Positions 1-9,332 are shown, numbered from the stretch's first letter. The stretch: 64,000 bases of DNA from Anaeromyxobacter sp. (GCA_016718565.1 JADKCZ010000010.1:219353-283352); one strand, 5' to 3'. A program made the numbers and translations. The notes: generated by a model not told the origin, from the sequence alone.

Positions 1-1
1 C

Positions 2-562
2 ATCGGCACCGGCCTGGGGCTGGCCATCAGCCGGGGCATCGTGGAGGAGGCGGGCGGGCGCATCACCGTGGAGAGCCGCCCGGGGGAGGGGGCCCGCTTC
101 CTGGTGCAGCTGCCGGCCATCGCCGAGGAGGTCGCGCCGGCCCGGGCGCCGCCGCCCGGCGCCGCGCTGCCGCCGCCGGCCGGACGCCGCGGGCGGGTGC
201 TGGTGGTGGACGACGAGGCCATCGTCCGGTCGGCGGTGGTGCGGCTCCTGCGGGCCGAGCACGACACCGCCGAGGCCGCCAGCGGCCGCGAGGCCGAGGC
301 GCTGCTGTTCGCCGACGACGGCTACGACGTCATCCTCTCGGACCTGATCATGCCGGAGGTGTCGGGGATGGACCTCTACCAGGGGCTGGCCGCCTCCCGC
401 CCGGACCTGGCCGCCCGCATGGTGTTCATGAGCGGCGGCGCCTTCACCGCGCAGGCCAGCCTCTTCCTGGAGCAGGTCGCGAACATCCGCATCGACAAGC
501 CGTTCGACGCCAGCAACCTGCGGAAGCTGGTGCGGGTGCTGGTGGCGGCGCGCGGCGGGTGA
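2..562 (+). CDS. Hybrid sensor histidine kinase, C-terminal part (ATPase end plus receiver domain), 5' truncated
   Basis: The gene enters from the left edge, so only its last 186 codons are visible. The first visible residues include the GTGLGLA motif, the G2 box of a histidine kinase HATPase domain. A Pro/Ala-rich linker follows, then a receiver domain beginning VLVVDDEAIVR, with a phospho-acceptor Asp in the ILSDLIMPE segment and a conserved Lys in IDKPFD. It is therefore a hybrid kinase whose sensor and dimerisation domains lie outside the window. The stop is 47 bp before the MinD/PilZ gene on the same strand, so the two may be co-transcribed. The input signal cannot be inferred. Confidence 0.88.
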   Translation: MGTGLGLAISRGIVEEAGGRITVESRPGEGARFLVQLPAIAEEVAPARAPPPGAALPPPAGRRGRVLVVDDEAIVRSAVVRLLRAEHDTAEAASGREAEALLFADDGYDVILSDLIMPEVSGMDLYQGLAASRPDLAARMVFMSGGAFTAQASLFLEQVANIRIDKPFDASNLRKLVRVLVAARGG

Positions 563-609
563 GGCCGTCCCGCTCACGCCGGCCCGTCCGGGTGCGCTAG
601 GCTGGGCTC

Positions 610-1962
610 ATGATCGGTGCGCGCCCTGGGCGGGTCATCTCGGTGGGTGGCGGCAAGGGTGGGGTTGGCAAGAGCGTGGTGGCCGCCAACCTGGCGGTGG
701 CCATGGCCCAGCAGGGCGCCCGGGTGGTGCTGGTGGACGCCGACCTGGGCTCCCCCAACCAGCACACCCTCTTCGGCCTGACCCGGCCCGGCCCCGGCGT
801 GGAGGCCTTCCTGGCCGGGCGGCTGGAGGACCTGGGCGCGGCCGCGGTGGACGTGGGGGTCCCGAACCTGCGCCTGGTGCCGGGGAACGGCGGCGTGGTG
901 GGCACCGCCAACCTGCCCTCGGCCCGCAAGCTCAAGCTGCTGCGCCACGTGCTGGCCCTGCCGGCCGACGTGGTGGTGGTGGACGTGGGCGCCGGCGTGT
1001 CGTTCAACGTGCTCGACCTCTTCGACGCCGCCGACCTGCGCCTGGTGGTGATGACCCCGCAGCTCACCTCGGCGCAGAACGCCTACGCCTTCATGAAGAG
1101 CGCCGTCTTCCGCGAGCTGCGGCGCCTGGCGGCGGCCACCGGGCAGCAGGCGCTGGTGGACGAGGCCGACGAGGGGGCCGAGCCCACCGGCAGCGCCGCC
1201 CAGCTGCTGGCGCGGCTGGCCAGCTCGTCCCCGGCGCTGGCCGCCACGCTGCAGGCGGGGCTCTCGGCCTTCGGGGCCCGGCTGCTCGGCAACCAGCTCT
1301 TCGAGCCGCGCGAGGTGAACGTCATCTACGCCATCTCCCGGATGGCGCGCGACTACCTGGGGCTGGAGGTGCCGGTGCTGGGCTCGCTGCGCGCCAGCCG
1401 GCGCATGCACGACTCGGTGGACGGCGGGCGGCCCTACCTGCTGCACGCCGGGGTGGACGGCGACGAGTGCGCCGCCTCGCTGCGCGCCATCGCCGCCGCG
1501 CTGCTCGAGGCGCCGCTGCCGCGCCACCAGCCTTCGCCGCGCCCCGGCGCCGAGGGGGCGCCCGCCGCGCCGCCGGCCCACCGGCTGGCCGAGGCCGGCG
1601 CGCCGCTGCCGGTGGCGGTCTCGGCCTACGAGCGGGCCTGCCACCGCCACCCGGTCAACGTGACCGTCACGCTGGTCTACCCGGGCGGCGTCCTGACCGC
1701 CCAGGTGCGCGACGTGAGCGAGGGCGGCGCGCTGCTGGAGCTGGACCGGCCGCCGCCGGCCGGCACCCGCCTCGCCATGGTCTTCACCAGCCTGGACGAT
1801 CAGCCCAGCCTGGCCTGCGTGGTGCGCCACGCCTCGGCGGCCTCGCGGCGCGCCGGGGTGGAGTTCGTGGCCGATCCCGAGGCCGCCCGCCGCGCCGCCG
1901 CCGGCCTGCGCCGGGAGGGGGCCCTGGCCGAGGTCATGGACGGGGCCACACCCGCAGCGTGA
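610..1962 (+). CDS. MinD/ParA-family ATPase fused to a C-terminal PilZ (c-di-GMP-binding) domain
   Basis: The 450-residue protein starts with a deviant Walker A motif (KGGVGKS, residues 16-22) and a switch I-type LVDADLGSPN, as in MinD/FlhG/ParA ATPases that place structures in the cell. A Walker B-like VVVVDVGAGVS follows at about 118-128. After a Pro/Ala-rich linker (about 300-335) comes a PilZ domain holding both c-di-GMP signatures: RxxxR (RACHR, 342-346) and DxSxxG (DVSEGG, 368-373). FlhG-like proteins normally stop after the ATPase, so this is a domain fusion. By inference c-di-GMP could control ATP-dependent positioning or polymerisation. Its 3' end overlaps the convergent gene by 29 bp. 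Confidence 0.88.
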   Translation: MIGARPGRVISVGGGKGGVGKSVVAANLAVAMAQQGARVVLVDADLGSPNQHTLFGLTRPGPGVEAFLAGRLEDLGAAAVDVGVPNLRLVPGNGGVVGTANLPSARKLKLLRHVLALPADVVVVDVGAGVSFNVLDLFDAADLRLVVMTPQLTSAQNAYAFMKSAVFRELRRLAAATGQQALVDEADEGAEPTGSAAQLLARLASSSPALAATLQAGLSAFGARLLGNQLFEPREVNVIYAISRMARDYLGLEVPVLGSLRASRRMHDSVDGGRPYLLHAGVDGDECAASLRAIAAALLEAPLPRHQPSPRPGAEGAPAAPPAHRLAEAGAPLPVAVSAYERACHRHPVNVTVTLVYPGGVLTAQVRDVSEGGALLELDRPPPAGTRLAMVFTSLDDQPSLACVVRHASAASRRAGVEFVADPEAARRAAAGLRREGALAEVMDGATPAA

Positions 1963-2239
1963 GCAGCACCCGCTCGCCGCCGCCGCCCGGCGCGGCGGGC
2001 CAGCGCTCCAGCCGGACCAGCTCGAAGGTGCCGCGCCCGGCCACGTGGAAGAGCGCGCTGCGCTCGCCGCTCGGCTGGCGGGGGCCCGACACCTGCAGGG
2101 TCAGGACGTCGCCGGCCGAGGAGAGGAGCACCGCCTGGAAGGACGGGCGCAAGAGGCCCGAGACCACCCCGATGGTCCAGTCGGCCAGGTCGATGGCCTT
2201 GTCGGCCTCCCAGACGTCGATGGTCTCCAGCCTCGGCAT
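1934..2239 (-). CDS. Hypothetical protein, 101 aa
   Basis: I do not recognise this small protein. It begins MPRLETIDVWEADKAIDLAD and has alternating hydrophobic residues suggesting a beta-rich fold. It has no signal peptide, transmembrane segment or metal motif. The start lies 16 bp after the stop of the MFS transporter on the same strand, so the two probably form an operon. Its last 29 bp overlap the end of the convergent MinD/PilZ gene, which tempers confidence. Codon use with G/C at third positions in this frame supports a real gene. Confidence 0.6.
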   Translation of the reverse strand: MPRLETIDVWEADKAIDLADWTIGVVSGLLRPSFQAVLLSSAGDVLTLQVSGPRQPSGERSALFHVAGRGTFELVRLERWPAAPGGGGERVLLTLRVWPRP

Positions 2240-2255
2240 CGCTCCCTCCGCTCGC

Positions 2256-3503
2256 TCAGGGTGTGGCGCCCGGGGTCGCCGGGCCTTCGGGGCCCAGCCG
2301 GCCCAGCCGGCGCAGCTGCGGCGCGCGCCAGGCCACCAGGCCCACCGTCAGCAGGGTCATCACGCCGCCGAAGACCACCGAGGGCACCACCCCGAGCAGG
2401 CGCGCGGCCACGCCGCTCTCGAAGGCCCCCAGCTCGTTGGACGAGCCGATGAAGAAGCTGTTCACCGCCGCCACGCGCCCCATCTTGTCCTGCGGCGTCC
2501 AGAGCTGCACCAGCGTGCCGCGCAGCACCACCGAGACGCCGTCCAGCGCCCCGCCCACGGCCAGCAGGGCCAGCGAGAGCGCGTAGGAGCGGGAGAAGGC
2601 GAAGGCGATCCAGGTGAGGCCGAAGAGCGCCACGCAGCCCAGCAGGGCCCGCCCGGCGCGGGCGAAGTGGCCGAAGCGGGCCAGCCCCAGCGACATGGCC
2701 ACCGATCCGACGGCCGGCGCGGCGCGCAGCAGGCCGAAGCCGACCTCGCCCACGCCCAGCACGTCCCTGGCGAAGATGGGCAGGAGCGCCGCCGCGCCGC
2801 CGAAGAGGACGGCGAAGAGGTCCAGGCTGAGCGCGCCCACCAGGATGGGCTGCGAGAAGACGAACCGCACCCCGTCGGAGAGCCCGTCGAGCAGGCCACC
2901 GACCGGGGAGGCCGGGCGAGGGCGCGGCCGGACCGCCGCCATGGTGAGGAGCCCGGCCGCCGAGAGGGTCACCACCACCGCGTAGGCCAGCCGCGGCCCG
3001 CCCACCGCGATGAGCAGGCCGCCCACCGCCGGGCCCACCACCATGGCGGTGTGGAAGATGGAGGAGCGCCAGGTGGTGGCGTTCTGGTAGTGCTCCCGCG
3101 GCAGGAGCTCGGTGCCCAGCGCGGCCGAGGCCGGGCGGAAGAAGGCCCGGCCCAGGCCCGCCAGCGCCTGCGCGCCGTAGAGGGGGAGGGCGCCGGAGGG
3201 GGCGCCCAGGCTGAGCACCAGCAGCAGGAGCCCGCTGGCCGCCACCGCCGCCAGGCTGGCCAGCGAGATGGCGCGGCGGTCGTGCCGGTCGGCCGCCCAC
3301 CCGCCCACCAGGGTGAGGGCCAGGAAGGGGACGGCCTCGGCCAGGCCCACCAGGCCCAGCGCCAGCGGGTCGCCGGTGAGCTCGTAGACCTGCCAGCCGA
3401 GCACCGCGCTCTGGATCTGGGTGGCCACGAAGACCGCGGCCATGCCGGCCAGGTAGGCGCGGTACTCGGGGAAGCGCAGGGAGGCGTACGGGTCGTGGGC
3501 CAC
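2256..3503 (-). CDS. MFS transporter (MFS_3 / EntS-like exporter)
   Basis: This is a 415-residue integral membrane protein with about twelve hydrophobic segments, beginning MAHDPYASLRFPEYRAYLAG. That N-terminus is typical of the EntS-like/MFS_3 group of drug and siderophore exporters. The loop between helices 2 and 3 reads GGWAADRHDRR, the conserved MFS G-x3-D-R-x-R-type motif. The substrate cannot be told from sequence. It is divergent from the DEAD-box helicase (67 bp between starts) and is followed at 16 bp by the small hypothetical gene. Confidence 0.87.
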   Translation of the reverse strand: MAHDPYASLRFPEYRAYLAGMAAVFVATQIQSAVLGWQVYELTGDPLALGLVGLAEAVPFLALTLVGGWAADRHDRRAISLASLAAVAASGLLLLVLSLGAPSGALPLYGAQALAGLGRAFFRPASAALGTELLPREHYQNATTWRSSIFHTAMVVGPAVGGLLIAVGGPRLAYAVVVTLSAAGLLTMAAVRPRPRPASPVGGLLDGLSDGVRFVFSQPILVGALSLDLFAVLFGGAAALLPIFARDVLGVGEVGFGLLRAAPAVGSVAMSLGLARFGHFARAGRALLGCVALFGLTWIAFAFSRSYALSLALLAVGGALDGVSVVLRGTLVQLWTPQDKMGRVAAVNSFFIGSSNELGAFESGVAARLLGVVPSVVFGGVMTLLTVGLVAWRAPQLRRLGRLGPEGPATPGATP

Positions 3504-3570
3504 GAGGTCCGGGCATGCTGCGGGCGAGCGGGGGCGGGGTCAAGGGTGGGCTTCCCCTGCCCCCCCTGCT

Positions 3571-5463
3571 ATGACCCGCCCCGTGAACGCCGACGCGCCC
3601 GCCAAGACCTTCGCCGACCTGCTGGCCCACCCCGCCTTGCAGCGCGCCCTGGCCGCCAAGGGCTACGCCGAGCCCACCCCGGTGCAGGCGGCCGTGCTGG
3701 ACCCCGCGCTGGCCGGCAAGGACCTGCTGGTCTCCTCGCGCACCGGGTCCGGCAAGACCGTGGCCTTCGGCCTGTGCCTGGCCGAGTCGCTGCTCGGCGA
3801 GGCGCCCACCTTCGGCAAGGCCGGCCCGCCGCTCGGCCTGGTCATCGCCCCCACCCGCGAGCTGGCGGTGCAGGTCCAGCGCGAGCTGGGGTGGCTGCTC
3901 GGCCCGGCCGGCGGCGTGGTGCTGGCCTGCGTGGGCGGGCTCGACCCGCGGCGCGAGGCCCGGGCCCTGGCCATCGGCGTGCACGTGGTGGTGGGCACGC
4001 CGGGCCGCCTGGTGGACCACATCGAGCGCGGCGCCCTCGACCTCTCGGGGCTGGGCGCCCTGGTGCTCGACGAGGCCGACGAGATGCTCGACATGGGCTT
4101 CCGCGAGGAGCTGGAGGCCATCCTCTCGGCCTCGCCGCCGGAGCGGCGCACCATCCTCTTCTCGGCCACCCTGCCGAAGCCCATCACCGACCTGGCGCGC
4201 CAGTACACCCGCGAGCCGGTGCGGGTGGCCGCCACGCCGGCCCGCGAGGCCCACGCCGACATCGCCTACCGGGCCCACGTGGTGGCGCAGCGCGAGCGCG
4301 ACCACGCCCTGGTCAACGTGCTGCGGGCCCTCGACCCGGCCAGCGCGCTGGTGTTCCGGGCGCGCCGCGAGGCCGTCACCCACACCGCCGCGGCGCTCTC
4401 CGAGCGCGGCTTCGAGACCGTGGCCATCTCCGGCGAGCTGACCCAGGAGCAGCGGCTGCGGGCCCTCAAGTCGCTGCGCGACGGCCGGGCCCGCGTGCTG
4501 GTGGCCACCGACGTGGCGGCCCGCGGCCTGGACCTGCCCGGCATCGAGCTGGTGCTGCACGCCGACCTGCCGGGCGACGCCCAGGCCCTGCAGCACCGCA
4601 GCGGCCGCACCGGCCGCGCCGGCAAGAAGGGGCAGGCGGTGCTGCTGTGCGCGCCGGCCGAGCGCTACAAGCTGGAGCGGATGCTGCGGGAGGCGGGGGT
4701 GACGGCCGAGTGGGCCCCGGTCCCCAGCGCCGAGGAGATCCGCAAGAAGGACGACGCCCGCCTGCAGGCCGAGGTGGCGGTGGCGCTCGACGAGGTCCCC
4801 GAGGACGAGCTCCTGGCCGCCCGCGCGCTGCTGGAGGGGCGCGACCCGGTGGCGCTGGCCCTGGCGCTGGTGCGCCGCCACCGCACCGCCCTGCCGGCCG
4901 CCGAGGAGCTCCCAGAGACGGCCCGGGTCGCCCGCGAGGCTCCCCGCGGCCCGCGCGCCCCGCGCCCTGGCCCGCCCTCCGACGCCATGTGGTTCCGGCT
5001 CACCATCGGCCGCGAGAAGAAGGCCGACCCGAAGTGGATCCTGCCGCTCCTGTGCCGGCGCGGTGGGGTGACCCGCGACGAGATCGGCAAGATCATCATC
5101 CTGGCCACCGAGACCCGCTTCCAGGTGGCCACCCACGCCGCGGCCCGCTTCGCCGACGCGGCCCGCGTGCCGGATCCGCGCGCGCCGGGGCTGCGCATCG
5201 ACCCGGCGCGCCCGCCCGACGACCTGCGGCCCGGCGCCGCCGCCCACCCCGCGGCGCGCCCGCACGCCGCGCGGCCCCGCCCGGCCGTGGCGCCGGCCGA
5301 GGCCGCGGCCCCTGCGCCCGCTGCGCCGGCGCCCGCGGCCCCCCGACGCGAGGGCCCGCGCCCCGGCGCCCGCCCTCGCCCGGCCGGCTCCCCGGCCAGC
5401 GGCCCGCGCCCGGTCCACGGCACGGGCCACGCCGTGCGGCGCGGGACCAAGCCGCGCAGCTGA
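3571..5463 (+). CDS. DEAD-box ATP-dependent RNA helicase with DbpA-type RNA-binding domain
   Basis: The 630-residue helicase has the canonical motifs in order: RTGSGKT (57-63), PTRELA, GTPGR, DEAD (167-170), SAT (198-200), ARGLD and HRSGRTGRAGKKG. From about residue 473 a 60-residue segment beginning MWFRLTIGREKKADPKWI matches the DbpA/CsdA-type RNA-binding domain (PF03880 family). A Pro/Ala/Arg-rich disordered tail follows. Helicases of this build unwind short duplexes in ribosome assembly and cold adaptation. The RNA target is unknown. The basic tail is expected to add non-specific RNA affinity. Confidence 0.93.
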   Translation: MTRPVNADAPAKTFADLLAHPALQRALAAKGYAEPTPVQAAVLDPALAGKDLLVSSRTGSGKTVAFGLCLAESLLGEAPTFGKAGPPLGLVIAPTRELAVQVQRELGWLLGPAGGVVLACVGGLDPRREARALAIGVHVVVGTPGRLVDHIERGALDLSGLGALVLDEADEMLDMGFREELEAILSASPPERRTILFSATLPKPITDLARQYTREPVRVAATPAREAHADIAYRAHVVAQRERDHALVNVLRALDPASALVFRARREAVTHTAAALSERGFETVAISGELTQEQRLRALKSLRDGRARVLVATDVAARGLDLPGIELVLHADLPGDAQALQHRSGRTGRAGKKGQAVLLCAPAERYKLERMLREAGVTAEWAPVPSAEEIRKKDDARLQAEVAVALDEVPEDELLAARALLEGRDPVALALALVRRHRTALPAAEELPETARVAREAPRGPRAPRPGPPSDAMWFRLTIGREKKADPKWILPLLCRRGGVTRDEIGKIIILATETRFQVATHAAARFADAARVPDPRAPGLRIDPARPPDDLRPGAAAHPAARPHAARPRPAVAPAEAAAPAPAAPAPAAPRREGPRPGARPRPAGSPASGPRPVHGTGHAVRRGTKPRS

Positions 5464-5515
5464 GCCGACGCGGTCGCGGGGCCCGTCCGCAGGCCGGGTC
5501 ACCGCCCGAGCGGCC

Positions 5516-7741
5516 TCAGCGACCGGGGGGTTCGTCCGGCGGCGGCGCGCCCCTGGCCTGGTCGAGCGCGGCGCGCAGCGCGCGCGCCAGGGCGTCGAAG
5601 GTGAGCGGCTTGACCACGAAGGCGTCGGCCCCGGCGGTGGCGTCCTCCAGCCCCTCGGCGTAGCCGCTCATGAGCAGCACCGGCCGGCCCGGCCAGCGGG
5701 CCCGGAAGGCGCGGCCCAGCTCCGCCCCCCGCATCCCGGGCATCACCACGTCGGAGAGCAGCGCGTCCACCCGGCCGCCCGTCTGCTCCACCAGCTCCAG
5801 CGCCTGCGCCCCGCCCTCCGCCTCCAGCACCTGGTAGCCCAGCCGCACCAGGATGGAGCGGACCACCCGCCGGATGGAGGGCTCGTCGTCCACCACCAGC
5901 ACGGTCTCGCCGCGCCCGAGCGGCGCCGGCGCGGGGGCCGCTGGCGAGGGCGCCGCGGCGGCGGACGCCGCCTCGGCGGCCGGCAGGTAGAGGTCGAAGC
6001 GCGTCCCGGCGCCCGGGGCGGTGAACAGCCGCGCGTGGCCGCCGTGCTGCCGCACCACGCCGTAGACCGTGGCCAACCCCAGCCCGGTGCCCTGGCCCCG
6101 CGCCTTGGTGGTGAAGAAGGGCTCGAAGGCGCGGGCGGCCACCTCGGGGGCCATGCCCGTGCCGGTGTCGCTCACCGAGAGCCGCACCCATCGGCCCGGC
6201 GGCGGGCCGTCCGGCCGCTCCTCCAGCACCGGGGCCGCCGCCACCGAGATGGTGAGCGTCCCGCCGCGGGGCATGGCGTCGCGGGCGTTGATGGCCAGGT
6301 TCATCAGCACCTGCTCGATCTGCGACCGGTCGCCCAGGATCGGCGGGGCGCCCACGTCCAGGTCCAGGCGGACCACCACGTCCTCGCCGATGAGGCGGGC
6401 CAGCATGGGGGCGAAGGTGCGGCACACCTCCTCCAGCGGCAGGGGGTGGACCTCCAGCTGCTGCTTGCGCGAGAAGGCCAGCAGCTGCCGCGTCAGGGCG
6501 GCGGCGTGGCGCCCCGCCTCCAGGATGGTGCGCAGGTCGGCCGCCTGCGGGCCGCCGGGAGGGAGGTCGGCCGCCAGCAGCTCGCCCACGCCCAGGATGG
6601 TGGTGAGCAGGTTGTTGAAGTCGTGGGCCACCCCACCGGCCAGCCGCCCGATGGACTCGAGCTTCACCGACTGGCGCCGCTCGTCCTCCAGGTGGCGCCG
6701 CTCGGTGACGTCGACCAGGACGCCGGTGACCCGGGCGGCGCGCCCGGCCAGGCCCGCCACCGCGCTGGCGTGCAGCTCCAGCCAGCGCTCCGGCGCGGCG
6801 GCCACGCGGTGCTCCAGCCGGGTGCGCCGGCCGCCCGAGGGCGCGGCCGCCAGCAGCGCCGCCACGGCCCCGCGATCCTCCTGGTGCACCGCGGCCACCC
6901 AGGCCTCCAGCGTGGCCGGGGCCGCCCCCAGCAGCGTGGCGGCGCCCTCCGACCAGGTGAGGCGCCCGGTCTCCAGGTCCCAGTCCACGCTGGCCATGGC
7001 CGAGGCCGACAGCGCCAGCCGCAGGCGCGCCTCGCTCTGGCGCAGCGCCTCCTCGGTGCGGCGCCGCTCCGCCACCTCGTCCTCCAGCTCCTGGTTGGCG
7101 GCCGTGAGCTGGCCGGTGCGGGAGGCCACCTTCTCGTCGAGGGCGGCGTTGAGCGCCAGCAGCTCCTCCAGCAGCGCCACGTTCTCGAGCCGCGCCGCCA
7201 CCGTCTCCACCACCCGCGCCAGCACCGGGGTGACGTCCGCCAGGTGCGCCCCGTCGTCCTCGTGCACGAAGAGGAAGAGGCCGCGCGGCATGGTGCGGCA
7301 GGTGAAGGGCAGGAGCAGCGCCGAGCCGGGCGCCAGCGCGGGCAGCAGGGCGGCGTCCAGGCCGGCCTCGGCGCACTGGGCGCCGCGCAGCAGCAGCGCG
7401 CCGGAGCGCAGCGCCTCCACCACCCGCGGCGCGAGGCGCAGGACGCGGCCGTCCAGGCGGGCGTCGCTGCGGGCGTGGTAGGCGTGGCGCACCACCACGT
7501 CGGCCGGCCCCAGGTCGCCCACCGCGCAGAGCGGCACGTCCTTCAGGATGGAGACCTGCTCCAGCCCCACCTGCAGGATGCCGGCGGCGTCCTCCACCAG
7601 GTAGACGTGCTCGGAGACCAGCCCCAGCAGGGCGGTGTCGACCTGGCGCTCGGCCAGCTGCTGGTTCTCCTCCAGCAGCTGGGCGACCCGGGCCTCCAGG
7701 TCGCGCAGGCGCTGGACGGCCCCCTCACCCGCGGGCGGCAT
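5516..7741 (-). CDS. Hybrid sensor histidine kinase (GAF-like, PAS, HisKA, HATPase, receiver)
   Basis: The 741-residue cytoplasmic kinase has no transmembrane segment. A short coiled coil (about 10-35) leads into a GAF-like region (about 40-200), a second coiled coil and a PAS domain (about 225-350). The HisKA box GGVAHDFNNLL, its His at about 370, is followed by the HATPase domain (DTGTGMAPE, GQGTGLGLATVYG). A C-terminal receiver starts VLVVDDEPSIRR, with the acceptor Asp in LLSDVVMPGM. An attached receiver after the ATPase is typical of myxobacterial phosphorelay kinases. Its start overlaps the end of the upstream hydrolase gene by 17 bp, so the two are translationally coupled. No separate response regulator is adjacent. 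Confidence 0.92.
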   Translation of the reverse strand: MPPAGEGAVQRLRDLEARVAQLLEENQQLAERQVDTALLGLVSEHVYLVEDAAGILQVGLEQVSILKDVPLCAVGDLGPADVVVRHAYHARSDARLDGRVLRLAPRVVEALRSGALLLRGAQCAEAGLDAALLPALAPGSALLLPFTCRTMPRGLFLFVHEDDGAHLADVTPVLARVVETVAARLENVALLEELLALNAALDEKVASRTGQLTAANQELEDEVAERRRTEEALRQSEARLRLALSASAMASVDWDLETGRLTWSEGAATLLGAAPATLEAWVAAVHQEDRGAVAALLAAAPSGGRRTRLEHRVAAAPERWLELHASAVAGLAGRAARVTGVLVDVTERRHLEDERRQSVKLESIGRLAGGVAHDFNNLLTTILGVGELLAADLPPGGPQAADLRTILEAGRHAAALTRQLLAFSRKQQLEVHPLPLEEVCRTFAPMLARLIGEDVVVRLDLDVGAPPILGDRSQIEQVLMNLAINARDAMPRGGTLTISVAAAPVLEERPDGPPPGRWVRLSVSDTGTGMAPEVAARAFEPFFTTKARGQGTGLGLATVYGVVRQHGGHARLFTAPGAGTRFDLYLPAAEAASAAAAPSPAAPAPAPLGRGETVLVVDDEPSIRRVVRSILVRLGYQVLEAEGGAQALELVEQTGGRVDALLSDVVMPGMRGAELGRAFRARWPGRPVLLMSGYAEGLEDATAGADAFVVKPLTFDALARALRAALDQARGAPPPDEPPGR

Positions 7742-8594
7742 CGAGGTGGACCTGCAGGAGCGCGGCCAGCTGCCCGGGCTGGTCGAGGGGGGTGTAGTGG
7801 CCGGCCTCGGGGATCCGCTCCAGGCGCGCGCCCGGGATGTCCTTCACCAGCCGCTCCGCGATGGCGAAGGAGAGGTAGGCGTCGGCCATGCCCCAGGCCA
7901 CCAGCACCGGCAGGCGCAGCCGCGGCAGGTCGGCCGCGACCTCCATGAGGTTGGCGTTGTCGAGGCAGCGGGCGAAGTGCACGAAGGCCTTGCGCCCCGC
8001 GGCGGTCCGGAGCGGCGAGGTGAAGTCGGCCATGAGGGCCGCGTCCACCCGGTCCTTGTGGTACAGGCCGCGCCGCACCAGCACCGCGAAGGCGCCCAGG
8101 TCGAGCGCCGCCAGCAGCAGCTGGCGGATGACGGGGGTGCGCAGGGCGATGATGGGCTGGACCGGCCAGAAGTCGTAGCCGACCGGGTTCACCAGGGTCA
8201 GGCTGCGCAGGAGGGTGGGCTGGTTCACCGCCAGGATCTGGGCGATGCCGCCGCCCAGGTCGTGCCCCACCAGGTGGACGCCGGAGAGGCCGAGCGCCTG
8301 GCAGAACGGCCCCAGCCGCTCGGCGTGCGCCTTGAGGGCGTAGGAGGCGTCGAGCGGCAGGTCGGAGGCGCCGCAGCCGAGCAGGTCCACCGCCACCACG
8401 TCGTAGCGCCCGGTGGCGGCCAGGCGCTGCAGCACCCCCTCCCAGAGGAAGGAGTGGGTGGTGATGCCGTGCACCAGCAGGACCGGCTGGCCGGCCCCGG
8501 CGCGCCGGTAGGCCAGCCGGTGCGGCCCGACCTGGACCGTCTGGACCGGAGTCCGGGGCGCCGCCGGTGGCGGCTCGAGGTGCGGTGCGGGCAT
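7725..8594 (-). CDS. Alpha/beta hydrolase with Asp nucleophile (epoxide hydrolase / haloalkane dehalogenase-like)
   Basis: The protein has 289 residues. The oxyanion strand is VLLVHGITTHSFLW and the nucleophile elbow reads VGHDLGGG, with Asp where esterases have Ser. That points to the epoxide hydrolase/haloalkane dehalogenase branch. The acid is probably the Asp in WGMADAY and the base the His in EAGHYTP. I chose the ATG at 8594 because GGAGGGGAGG lies just upstream and homology-like sequence begins soon after. It sits between mobA and the hybrid kinase on one strand and overlaps the kinase start. The substrate is unknown. Confidence 0.88.
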   Translation of the reverse strand: MPAPHLEPPPAAPRTPVQTVQVGPHRLAYRRAGAGQPVLLVHGITTHSFLWEGVLQRLAATGRYDVVAVDLLGCGASDLPLDASYALKAHAERLGPFCQALGLSGVHLVGHDLGGGIAQILAVNQPTLLRSLTLVNPVGYDFWPVQPIIALRTPVIRQLLLAALDLGAFAVLVRRGLYHKDRVDAALMADFTSPLRTAAGRKAFVHFARCLDNANLMEVAADLPRLRLPVLVAWGMADAYLSFAIAERLVKDIPGARLERIPEAGHYTPLDQPGQLAALLQVHLDAARG

Positions 8595-8659
8595 GCGGAT
8601 GGGAGCCTCCCCTCCAGGACAGCTCGTACCACGGTTCCGCCGGGCGCGGCCGCGTCGCC

Positions 8660-9262
8660 TTACCGGACCACCAGCCCGAGGCGCGCCGCGTCCTCGGGCG
8701 TGTTGACGTTCTCGAAGGCCCGCCCGTCCGGATCGATCAGGCGCCACTCGCTCTCCTCGATCACCCGCGCCCCCACCACCTCGGCCAGCTCCTGCAGCGA
8801 GGGGTCGCCGCGCCGCAGCGCCCCGTCGAGCAGGGGGAGGCAGGCCCTGGACCAGAGGGCGAAGAGCGGCTCCAGCCGCCCTCCCCACCGCGGCATCACC
8901 GCGGCCGCGCCGGCGCGCCGCTCCACCAGGTGGGCCACCGAGGTGCGCGACAGGAACGGCATGTCGCAGGCGGCCGTGAAGACCCACTCGGAGGTGGAGG
9001 CCGTCAGGGCCGCGTGGACGCCGCCTGGGGCGCCCTTGCCGGGCAGGACGTCGGCCACCAGCGACGCGCCCAGGACGGCGTAGGGGCGCGGGTCGTTGGT
9101 CACCACCAGCGAGGCGGCGAACAGCTCCTTGAAGAGCCGCAGCGAGCGCCCCGCGATGGGCGTGCCGTCCAGGCGGAGCAGCCCCTTCACCGCGCCGCCG
9201 AGCCGGGTGGCGCGGCCGCCGGCGATGAGGGCGCCCGTGACGTCGGGGTAGCGCGGAGGCAC
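8660..9262 (-). CDS. mobA: Molybdenum cofactor guanylyltransferase (MobA-like)
   Basis: The 200-residue nucleotidyltransferase opens with the MobA signature VTGALIAGGRATRLGG and the Lys of GAVKGLLRLDG. Metal-binding Asp is in AACDMPFLS. MobA adds GMP to molybdopterin to make the bis-MGD cofactor used by DMSO-reductase-family enzymes such as nitrate and formate dehydrogenases. The start is GTG. The downstream hydrolase begins 65 bp later on the same strand. A broader MobA-like nucleotidyltransferase (NTP_transf_3 fold) with another sugar or cofactor substrate is the main alternative. Confidence 0.88.
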   Translation of the reverse strand: MPPRYPDVTGALIAGGRATRLGGAVKGLLRLDGTPIAGRSLRLFKELFAASLVVTNDPRPYAVLGASLVADVLPGKGAPGGVHAALTASTSEWVFTAACDMPFLSRTSVAHLVERRAGAAAVMPRWGGRLEPLFALWSRACLPLLDGALRRGDPSLQELAEVVGARVIEESEWRLIDPDGRAFENVNTPEDAARLGLVVR

Positions 9263-9332
9263 GGCGGCACTCTAGCAGCGCGCCCGGTGTCCGTGGACCC
9301 CCCCGGGCGATTCGTGTACAAGGACCGGTTCC

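Noticed and set aside
2101..5502. Long minus-strand frame opposite the DEAD-box helicase
   Set aside because: It is antisense to a well-supported gene and has no recognisable motifs.
1467..5663. Very long plus-strand open frame of about 1400 codons across several genes
   Set aside because: It crosses the PilZ gene end, the MFS transporter and the helicase in other frames and encodes only Arg/Ala/Gly-rich sequence. Long stop-free shadow frames are expected at this GC content.
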